A program made the translations under genes and the position numbers. The notes under the pieces are model-generated. The model did no database searches. It was given only the letters and a program-made list of their open reading frames with translations, and was not told the origin of the DNA. Positions 42,015-49,030 of a DNA stretch of 64,000 nucleotides are shown here, piece after piece; positions within the stretch are counted from its first letter, which is position 1; each line of letters starts with the position of its first letter. The stretch lies in the NCBI GenBank assembly GCA_035695065.1, contig DASSEW010000067.1, forward strand, positions 5,036 through 69,035, in the 5' to 3' direction. Source of the DNA: 66-474 sp035695065 (GTDB lineage Bacteria > Pseudomonadota > Gammaproteobacteria > Xanthomonadales > Rhodanobacteraceae).

Positions 42015-43400
42015 ATGGAGATCGAATTCCACGGCGCGGCCGGTGAAGTCACCGGTTCGTGCCACCTGGTCAAAGTCGGGGGCAGATCCATCCTGCTCGA
42101 TTGCGGCATGGTGCAGGGCGACCGCGACGCCGATGCGCGCAATGCCGCGGATTTCCCGTTCGATCCAAAATCCATCGATGTGCTGGTGCTGAGCCACGCG
42201 CATATCGACCACACGGGCCGCGTGCCGCTGCTGGTCAAACGAGGTTTCGCGGGGCCCATCTATACGCACGCGGCCACGATGGATCTCGCCGCGATCCTGC
42301 TGGCCGATACCGCGCACATTGCCGACATGGACGCGCGTGACGCCAACCGCGATCTCGCGCCGGGACAGAAACCCGCGCAGCCGCTGTACACGCAGAACGA
42401 CGTGGATGCGGCGATGAAACGCATGCAACCGCTCGCCTACGATCAAGCGTACGAAATCCTTCCCGGCGTGCAAATCACGCTGCGCGATGCCGGACACATC
42501 CTCGGTTCGGCGACGGTCGAACTGGCTGCCGACGAAAACGGTGCGACGCGCAGGCTGGTGTTCTCGGGTGATCTCGGTCCGAACGGCACGCCGATCTTGT
42601 GCGATCCGGAAAAGGTGCCGGCGGCCGACCTGGTGGTGATGGAATCCACCTACGGCGATCGCGCGCACAAGACGCGCGAGGACACATTGAGCGAACTGGC
42701 CGCGATCTTCGCGGCCGCGCATCGCGACGGTGGCAACGTGGTGATTCCTGCCTTCGCAGTCGGCCGCACGCAGGAACTGCTGTATTTCTTCGCCGAACAT
42801 TTCGACGAGTGGGGCCTGGGGCAATATCGGATGTTCCTCGACAGCCCCATGGCTACCAAGGTGACCGCCGCCTACGATCGCCACGAAGACCTGTTCGATC
42901 CGGAAGCGAAGCAGTTGTGGTCCACGCGCCCGCATCCGCTGCGCCTGCCCAACCTGAAGTTCACTTCGAGCACGGACGATTCGCGCGCGATCAACTCGAT
43001 CCGCAGCGGTGCGATCATCATTGCAGGTTCGGGGATGTGCGAAGGCGGACGCATCCGCCACCACCTGCGCCACAACCTGGCGAACCCCGCCGCGCATGTG
43101 GTGTTCGTCGGCTATCAGGCGAACGGCACGCTCGGGCGGCGCATCGTGCAAGGCGCGAAGCACGTGCACCTGTTCGGCGACGACATCCCGGTGCGCGCCA
43201 AGATCCACACGGTCGGCGGATTGTCCGCGCACGCGGATCGCGACGGACTGTCCGATTGGTACGGTGCGATCGCTAACCATCCGCCGGTGTGCCTCGTGCA
43301 CGGCGAGGATCCCGGCCGCGGCACGCTGGCGCAGTCACTGAAACAGAAGTGGGGCTGCAAGGTGACGCTGCCGATGCCGGGCGTGCACGTCACGGTATGA
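42015..43400 (+). CDS. MBL-fold/beta-CASP RNase-like protein
   Basis: A 461-aa protein of the CPSF73/YSH1-like exonuclease group. It shows SHAHIDHTGRVPLL (zinc motif), DAGHILGSATVEL, FSGDLGPNG and STYGDRAHK. The beta-CASP part has IPAFAVGRTQELLYFF and IAGSGMCEGGRIRHH, and the C-terminal motif is VGGLSAHADRDGL. These are the RNA-processing metallo-nuclease motifs; a role in RNA decay is inferred. GAGGAG seven bases before the ATG supports this start over a GTG at 42009. Confidence 0.92.
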   Translation: MEIEFHGAAGEVTGSCHLVKVGGRSILLDCGMVQGDRDADARNAADFPFDPKSIDVLVLSHAHIDHTGRVPLLVKRGFAGPIYTHAATMDLAAILLADTAHIADMDARDANRDLAPGQKPAQPLYTQNDVDAAMKRMQPLAYDQAYEILPGVQITLRDAGHILGSATVELAADENGATRRLVFSGDLGPNGTPILCDPEKVPAADLVVMESTYGDRAHKTREDTLSELAAIFAAAHRDGGNVVIPAFAVGRTQELLYFFAEHFDEWGLGQYRMFLDSPMATKVTAAYDRHEDLFDPEAKQLWSTRPHPLRLPNLKFTSSTDDSRAINSIRSGAIIIAGSGMCEGGRIRHHLRHNLANPAAHVVFVGYQANGTLGRRIVQGAKHVHLFGDDIPVRAKIHTVGGLSAHADRDGLSDWYGAIANHPPVCLVHGEDPGRGTLAQSLKQKWGCKVTLPMPGVHVTV

Positions 43401-43432
43401 AAAAAGCGGCGAGCCATGCTCGCCGCGTTTTT
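43400..43432. terminator. Bidirectional terminator after the beta-CASP gene
   Basis: A-run, GCGGCGAGC-CAT-GCTCGCCGC, then GTTTTT. It serves the rightward beta-CASP gene and possibly the convergent helicase gene. Confidence 0.9.
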
Positions 43433-43545
43433 GACCAACGTGTCACGAGGGCGAAGAAGAATTTCGCGACTCCCGGGCAGACGACGTCGGGATCGTGCGA
43501 TCGGAACCGTCTGTGCAAGCCCGGAGCCTCGCTGATTTCCTCGAA

Positions 43546-43581
43546 CCCTCACCCCAGCCCCTCTCCCGGAGGGAGAGGGGC
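43546..43581. repeat. Dispersed palindromic repeat (CCCTCACCCC type)
   Basis: CCCTCACCCCAGCCCCTCTC followed by CCGGAGGGAGAGGGG; almost identical to the element inside rnr. Five bases separate it from the helicase stop codon. Confidence 0.87.
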
Positions 43582-43586
43582 TTTCA

Positions 43587-44951
43587 TCACGCGTTGCGCG
43601 CCTTGCCGCCGTGCCACCGCCGCTTCTTGTTCCCCGCGGCGTGCTCGGCATTGCCGCGCCCCGGATGCGCATGGCGCGGGTGCGCGTGCGGCTTGCCGCC
43701 CTTGGCATCTTCGCGCTTGCCTTGCGCGCGCTGCGGACGGCGCTGCTGGCGCGAGCCATTAGGACGACGCGAGGGCGTGGTCGGGCCTTCCATGCGCAGC
43801 GACCACGATGGCGCGAACTCGGCAATCGGCTCGATTGCCAGATCCTGCTTCAGCAGGCGGCGGATGTCCCGCAACAAACCTTCCTCTTCGCGGCTGACCA
43901 GCGACAGCGCGAGGCCTTCCGCACCCGCGCGGCCGGTGCGGCCGATGCGGTGCACGTAGTCCTCGGCGACCATCGGCAGGTCGTAGTTCACCACGGCCGG
44001 CAATTGCTCGATGTCGAGGCCGCGCGCTGCGATGTCGGTCGCGACCAGCACGGTGGTCTTGCCGCGCTTGAAATCCGCCAGTGCGCGGGTGCGCTGGCCC
44101 TGGCTCTTGTTGCCGTGGATCGCGGCGGCCTTGAAGCCGTGCTGCTCCAGCATCCGGCACAGCTTGTCGGCGCCGTGCTTGGTGCGAGAGAACACCAGCG
44201 TCTGCCGGCGGCTGTCGGCGGCGAGCACGTGCAACAGCAGATCGCGTTTTTTGTCCGCATCCACCGGGTGCACGCGATGGCTGACGCCGACCGCGACCGC
44301 GTTCGGCTTGGCCATCTGCACTTCACGCGGATCGCGCATGAACTGTGCGGCCAGCGCCTTGATCTCCGGCGCGAAAGTCGCGGAGAACAGCAGCGTCTGC
44401 TTGTCCTTGGGCAGCACGCCGAGGATCTTCTTCAGCGCCGGCGCGAAACCCATGTCCAGCATGCGGTCGGCCTCGTCCAGCACCAGCATCTCGATGCAGG
44501 ACAGGTCCACGTTGCGGCGGTCCATGTGGTCAATCAGCCGGCCCGGCGTTGCGACGATGATGTCCAGCCCGCGGCGCAGGCTCATGACCTGGCCGCCCAT
44601 GCCGACGCCGCCGAACACCGCCGCGGCGTGCACGCGCAGGTGCTTGCCGTAGGCGCGCACGCTGTCGTGTACCTGCGCCGCAAGTTCGCGTGTCGGCGTG
44701 AGGATCAGCGCGCGCGGCTTGCGTGGCTGCTTGTTGTTGAAAGTGCGCTCATGGTCGGCACACAGCTTCTGCAACAGCGGCAACGCGAACGCAGCGGTCT
44801 TGCCGGTGCCGGTCTGTGCGCCGGCGAGCAGGTCGTGGCCTTCCAGCACCAGCGGGATCGCCGCTGCCTGGATCGGGGTAGGGGTGGCGTGGCCCAGTTC
44901 GGAAAGGGCACGCAGCAGCGCGGGCGCAAGCCCGAGCGAATCGAACGTCAT
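43587..44951 (-). CDS. DEAD-box RNA helicase, RhlE-like
   Basis: A 454-aa ATP-dependent RNA helicase. Q motif region MTFDSLGLAPALLRALSELGHATPTPIQ; Walker A AQTGTGKTAAF; PTRELA, TPGRL, DEAD (VLDEADRMLDMGF), SAT, and the C-terminal HRIGRTGRAG. After residue ~375 the protein ends in an Arg/Lys/His/Gly-rich tail that probably binds RNA unspecifically. RhlE-type helicases act in ribosome assembly and RNA decay. The start follows a long untranslated leader of nearly 200 bases. Confidence 0.93.
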   Translation of the reverse strand: MTFDSLGLAPALLRALSELGHATPTPIQAAAIPLVLEGHDLLAGAQTGTGKTAAFALPLLQKLCADHERTFNNKQPRKPRALILTPTRELAAQVHDSVRAYGKHLRVHAAAVFGGVGMGGQVMSLRRGLDIIVATPGRLIDHMDRRNVDLSCIEMLVLDEADRMLDMGFAPALKKILGVLPKDKQTLLFSATFAPEIKALAAQFMRDPREVQMAKPNAVAVGVSHRVHPVDADKKRDLLLHVLAADSRRQTLVFSRTKHGADKLCRMLEQHGFKAAAIHGNKSQGQRTRALADFKRGKTTVLVATDIAARGLDIEQLPAVVNYDLPMVAEDYVHRIGRTGRAGAEGLALSLVSREEEGLLRDIRRLLKQDLAIEPIAEFAPSWSLRMEGPTTPSRRPNGSRQQRRPQRAQGKREDAKGGKPHAHPRHAHPGRGNAEHAAGNKKRRWHGGKARNA

Positions 44952-45121
44952 TGAAAAACTCCAGTCGTGCCGCGCGCTTTCCGGTGACCGCGCGCAGGCG
45001 TATGTTTGCCGCCTGTGCAAGACGCGAGGGCGGATTCGAGACGACGGAGCCGAGTGGTGCGGGCCGATGGCGGAAGGGATTCCGCGGGAAACTGGCCGAA
45101 GGAAAATCGGGATACGGCGCT

Positions 45122-45139
45122 TCAAACTCGGCCAGTGTA
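45122..45139 (-). promoter_or_regulatory. Putative promoter element of the DEAD-box helicase gene
   Basis: On the minus strand TACACT is followed by GGCCGAGTTTGA, the same string as ahead of the M13 peptidase gene. It lies just after the DUF502 stop and implies a leader of about 170 bases. Confidence 0.4.
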
Positions 45140-45144
45140 GCCGA

Positions 45145-45825
45145 TCACGGCTCGACAAGCGAATCCGGCACCGGCGCGCGTTGCCCGGCCTTGATCGCGG
45201 GCAGCGCATCCGGCGACACCGCCCCGCCGGAAAGCAGGAAGGCCATGCCCTGATCCACCGTCCAGTCGGTCGCGATCAGTTCGTCGGTCGGCACCAGTTC
45301 CAGGTAACCGCCGGTGGGATTCGGCGTGGTCGGCACGTACACCGCCGCGACCTCGCGGCCCGACGCATCGATGAACACGCGCGTGACGAATCCCACCGAT
45401 TTCATTTCCGGCGAGGGGAAGCCGATCAAGACCACGCGCTGCGTACCGGCCGGCTTGTTGCGCATCAGCGTCATCAGCTTCTTGGTGCCGCCGTAGATCG
45501 TGTGCACCAGCGGGATGCGCTCCAGCACGTCGTCGATGAAGCTCAACATGCGCCGGCCGATCACTACGTGCGACAGCAGGCCGAGCACATACAGTGCGGC
45601 GACGGTGAGGATGAACGCGAAGATGGAGATCAGCCAGTCGCGGTGGAGCGCGTCGGCCGCCGGCGGCGAAACCAGCCCCATCAGTTCGATCATGCCGGTG
45701 ATCACCGGTGCGCCCACGCCGGCCAGCAGCGTGAACACGAACTTGAACACCACCCAGGTGATCCACACCGGGATGAAGGCCAGCAGGCCGGTCAGCAGGT
45801 TGCGTTTCAGGTGCAGCGGCGGCAT
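45145..45825 (-). CDS. DUF502 family membrane protein
   Basis: A 226-aa protein with two transmembrane helices (LLTGLLAFIPVWITWVVFKFVF; WLISIFAFILTVAALYVLGLL). The conserved cytoplasmic sequence is IPLVHTIYGGTKKLM, then VVLIGFPSPEMKSVGFVT and VYVPTTPNPTGGYLELVP, the DUF502 signature. Function unknown. TACAAT about 40 bases before the ATG could be its -10 box. Confidence 0.92.
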   Translation of the reverse strand: MPPLHLKRNLLTGLLAFIPVWITWVVFKFVFTLLAGVGAPVITGMIELMGLVSPPAADALHRDWLISIFAFILTVAALYVLGLLSHVVIGRRMLSFIDDVLERIPLVHTIYGGTKKLMTLMRNKPAGTQRVVLIGFPSPEMKSVGFVTRVFIDASGREVAAVYVPTTPNPTGGYLELVPTDELIATDWTVDQGMAFLLSGGAVSPDALPAIKAGQRAPVPDSLVEP

Positions 45826-45938
45826 AGCGGCGGGCCGGATCAGAGTTGCCGCTATTGTAAATGGGTGAAAGTGTGTTGCCGCTGACTGTGATTTTTTTCG
45901 GGGCCGGGCGAATCATGGGGTGAACGACGGGGAACAGC

Positions 45939-46475
45939 ATGCGCGGCAAACCGGACCAGCAACGCTTCGAGACGCTTCTGCGCGAACACCTCGGCATCGT
46001 GTTCAAGGTGGCCGGCGTGTACGCCCGCGGTCGCGAGGAACGCGACGACCTGGCCCAGGAAATCTGTACCCAGTGCTGGCGCTCGTTCGCCAGTTACGAC
46101 GAATGCCGCGCCAAGTTCTCCACCTGGATGTACCGCGTGGCATTGAATGTCGCGATCTCGCACGCGCGCCGCCGCAAGCGCGACGTCGCCGACCGCTTCG
46201 AGCCGCTGGACACACATCATCTGGAAACGATCGGCGCGGACGTGCCGGAGCAGGCGGATGACCGCATCGCCGCGCTGCGGGTATTCATCGCTGAACTCGA
46301 CGACCTCAACCGCGCGTTGATCCTGCTGTACCTGGAGGATCGCTCCCACGCCGAGATCGCCGAAGTCCTCGGACTGAGCGAAACGAACGTCGCGACCAAG
46401 ATCGGACGCATCAAGCAGAAGTTGCGTAGCCGGATGCTCGCCATAGAAGCCATGGGTGAACCGCAATCGTCCTAA
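45939..46475 (+). CDS. ECF-type RNA polymerase sigma factor
   Basis: A 178-aa sigma-70 family protein. Region 2 is LREHLGIVFKVAGVYARGREERDDLAQEICTQCW and FSTWMYRVALNVAISHARRRKR. Region 4 is LDDLNRALILLYLEDRSHAEIAEVLGLSETNVATKIGRIKQKL. It lies directly ahead of a membrane protein gene (59-bp gap), a probable sigma/regulator pair. Its target promoters are unknown; self-regulation is likely for such pairs. Confidence 0.92.
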   Translation: MRGKPDQQRFETLLREHLGIVFKVAGVYARGREERDDLAQEICTQCWRSFASYDECRAKFSTWMYRVALNVAISHARRRKRDVADRFEPLDTHHLETIGADVPEQADDRIAALRVFIAELDDLNRALILLYLEDRSHAEIAEVLGLSETNVATKIGRIKQKLRSRMLAIEAMGEPQSS

Positions 46476-46534
46476 CAGCGGGTCGAAAAAGCGAACTTCC
46501 GCGCACGCACTCTCAAAAGCACAGGAGCAAAAAC

Positions 46535-47185
46535 ATGGAACTCGACGAAATGAAATTGGCATGGCAGGCGGTCGGCGCGCAGCTGGAACGGCAGCACGCG
46601 TTCAATATGCAGTTGTTCCGCGATCGCGGCGCGGAAAAGCTGCGTCGCGGCCTGCGTCCGCTGGTCTGGGGACAGGCGATCCAGATGGTGGTCGGGGCGC
46701 TGGGCCTCCTGGTTCTCGCGCCGATCTGGACCGCGCACTGGCGCGATCCTGCCGTACTGCTGTCCGGTGTCGTGGTGCACCTCTATTGCATCGGGCTCAT
46801 CGTGATCGGCGGCCTGGTGCAATCGAATATCGCGCGCATTGATTACGGCGCTCCGGTAGTGGCGATCCAGCGCCATCTCCTGCAACTGCGGCGAACCTAC
46901 GCGGTGGGCGGGGCCTTGGCTGTGGGCTTGCCGTGGTGGTTCCTGGCCGCGCCGCTGCTGGTCGTGTTGAGCCGCGGAACGATCATGACCACCGCGCCGT
47001 CGGTGATCTGGATACAGCTTGCCATCGGCGCCATCGGGCTGCTCGCGACTTTCTGGTTCCATTACTGGGCGCATCGCCCGCATCGCTCCGACTTTGCGCG
47101 CAAGCTTGACGACAGCGCGGCCGGCGGCGCCATCCGGCGGGCGCAAGCGGCGCTGGACGAACTTGCGCGGTTCGAGCGCGAGTGA
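46535..47185 (+). CDS. Membrane protein partnered with the ECF sigma factor
   Basis: A 216-aa protein with a cytoplasmic N-terminal helix region (MELDEMKLAWQAVGAQLERQ, then RGAEKLRRGLRPLVWG), four hydrophobic segments (~residues 47-67, 72-95, 123-145, 152-175) and a C-terminal tail with a helix (RRAQAALDELARFE). The arrangement behind an ECF sigma suggests an unusual multi-pass anti-sigma or output protein; no known anti-sigma motif is visible. CAGGAGC precedes the ATG. Confidence 0.75.
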   Translation: MELDEMKLAWQAVGAQLERQHAFNMQLFRDRGAEKLRRGLRPLVWGQAIQMVVGALGLLVLAPIWTAHWRDPAVLLSGVVVHLYCIGLIVIGGLVQSNIARIDYGAPVVAIQRHLLQLRRTYAVGGALAVGLPWWFLAAPLLVVLSRGTIMTTAPSVIWIQLAIGAIGLLATFWFHYWAHRPHRSDFARKLDDSAAGGAIRRAQAALDELARFERE

Positions 47186-47192
47186 TCCGCAC

Positions 47193-47224
47193 AAAAAAAA
47201 CCGGCGCGACCTGCATCGCGCCGG
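47193..47224 (-). terminator. Terminator after the S10 peptidase gene
   Basis: Read on the minus strand: CCGGCGCGA-TGCAGG-TCGCGCCGG followed by TTTTTTTT. It lies between two convergent genes. Confidence 0.92.
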
Positions 47225-47249
47225 CTCGGGTGCAACCCTCGACGGAAAC

Positions 47250-48893
47250 TCAGTGCTGCTGGTTGTCCGTGCCTTCGATGAACTTCGCCACGTTGTCGTG
47301 CAGCGCCTTCAGCGACGGAATGTGCGCATACACCATGTGGCCCGACGGATAGAACGCGTAGGAGATGTTCTTGCGCAGGCTCTGCGGGATCGGCAGGTGT
47401 TCCTGCTCGTAGATCGCGGCGTAGTAAGGCGTCGCGAGGTCGTAGAAGCCGCCGTTGACCATCACCTTGAGATCCGGGTTGTACTTCATCGCGACCGCCA
47501 AGTCCGGCAGCACGTTGGTCGAGCCCGGGAACGCGAAGTGCTGGCCCGGCGCCTTGTGGCGGAAATCCCAATCGAAACCCTGTCCGTAGATTTCCGGGTT
47601 GTAGTGCATGTTCTGGCCGAACTTCAGCGTATCGCGCACGTACTGGTTGAACGCGGAGACATACGCCGAGCTGATCGCCGCCGATTGCGGGTCGTAGTCG
47701 GATTCCTTCCCCAGCGGATCCATGCTCGGGCCGGAGAAGCGCGTGTCCAGGCGGCCGGTGGTGATGTCGTTGCCGTTCTGCAATTCATGCTCGAACATGC
47801 CGCCGGTGACGCGCAGGTCGGCCTTCATCAGGTAATCGACCGGCAGGCCGGTGAAGTCGGAGAGCTTCTGCGCGACCTGCTTTTCGCGCTCGGCGCTCAA
47901 TGTGGAACCGGCCATCAGCGCCTGCTCGTATTCGCCGGTGGCGAACCGGGTCGCCTCCTGCAGCAGCGGCTTCAGGCCGCCGTTCTCGTACTTCGGCAGT
48001 TTGTGGTGGTACCACGCCGTGGCCGCATAGGTCGGCAAGGCCAGCACGTAGGGCAGGTCGATGCCGGGCGAGTTGTCGGCGCCGTCCACGCTGGTGGCGA
48101 AATTGAGGATCTGCGACAGCAGGATCACGCCGTTGAGATCCACGTTGTCCTCGGTTTCGAGGTCCGCGGCGAGCACCGCCGAACGCGTGGTGCCGTAGCT
48201 CTCGCCGAACAGGTATTTCGGCGAATTCCAGCGGTTGTGCTGGGTGATGAAGGTGGTGATGAACTTGGCGAACATCTTGCCGTCGCCGTCCACGCTCCAG
48301 ATCTTCTTGCTGAGATCCTTGAAGTTCTTGGCGCGCTCTTCCTGGGTCTTGCCTTGCGGCAGCAGGCGGCCGAAGCCGGTGCCCGGGGCGTCCACGAACA
48401 CCAGGTCGCTCACGTCCAGCAGGCTGTAATCGTTGTTGACGAGCTGGTACGGCGCGGCCGGCGTGTGGGTGTCGTCGTTGGTGACGACGCGCTTGGGACC
48501 GAACGCGCCCATGTGCAGCCACACCGTCGAGGAACCGGGGCCGCCGTTGTAGAGGAAGGTGATCGGGCGCTTGGAGGGATCCGCGCCGCGCTTGATGTAG
48601 GCGACGTAGGACATGCTGGTCTGCGGCGTGTGCTCGTCCAGGCCGTTGCCGTCCAGCACCAGCGTGCCGGCGATCGCGTCATAGGCGACGCTCGAGCCTT
48701 CCACGTTGACCGTGCCCTGCGTGGTCGAGGATTGCGACTTCGCCATCGCGGCCCAGGCGGCATTGCCGCTGTCGTCGTCCTGGCTTGCGGCGGACTTGTC
48801 CGGGTTGTCGGAGTTGCCCTGGTCGGCGGCGAAGGCAGGCAGGCTGCACAGCAGCAGCGCGCCCAGCACGATGCGGAGTCGGAACGGTTTCAT
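47250..48893 (-). CDS. Secreted S10 family serine carboxypeptidase
   Basis: A 547-aa secreted peptidase with a signal peptide (RIVLGALLLCSLPAFA), a low-complexity Asp/Ser/Asn spacer and an alpha/beta-hydrolase domain. The oxyanion motif is LYNGGPGSSTVWLHMG, the nucleophile is in LFGESYGTTRS (~residue 232), the Asp is in NGGFYDLATPY and the His in YPSGHMVY. This is the S10 carboxypeptidase triad. Together with S53 and M13 peptidases it suggests growth on peptides. The start is the ATG before the signal peptide; an upstream in-frame ATG adds only polar residues. Confidence 0.94.
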   Translation of the reverse strand: MKPFRLRIVLGALLLCSLPAFAADQGNSDNPDKSAASQDDDSGNAAWAAMAKSQSSTTQGTVNVEGSSVAYDAIAGTLVLDGNGLDEHTPQTSMSYVAYIKRGADPSKRPITFLYNGGPGSSTVWLHMGAFGPKRVVTNDDTHTPAAPYQLVNNDYSLLDVSDLVFVDAPGTGFGRLLPQGKTQEERAKNFKDLSKKIWSVDGDGKMFAKFITTFITQHNRWNSPKYLFGESYGTTRSAVLAADLETEDNVDLNGVILLSQILNFATSVDGADNSPGIDLPYVLALPTYAATAWYHHKLPKYENGGLKPLLQEATRFATGEYEQALMAGSTLSAEREKQVAQKLSDFTGLPVDYLMKADLRVTGGMFEHELQNGNDITTGRLDTRFSGPSMDPLGKESDYDPQSAAISSAYVSAFNQYVRDTLKFGQNMHYNPEIYGQGFDWDFRHKAPGQHFAFPGSTNVLPDLAVAMKYNPDLKVMVNGGFYDLATPYYAAIYEQEHLPIPQSLRKNISYAFYPSGHMVYAHIPSLKALHDNVAKFIEGTDNQQH

Positions 48894-49030
48894 GTGATGA
48901 CCACCCTTGTCGGCAGAGAACCCGGCGAGTATGCGCGCATGGACCGGCGCGTCCATAAGTCACAAGTCATGTTCGGCGGACGGAAAGCTGCTGCGCGGCG
49001 TCCGGCGTGCCGCGCGCCGGCGGTGCACGC

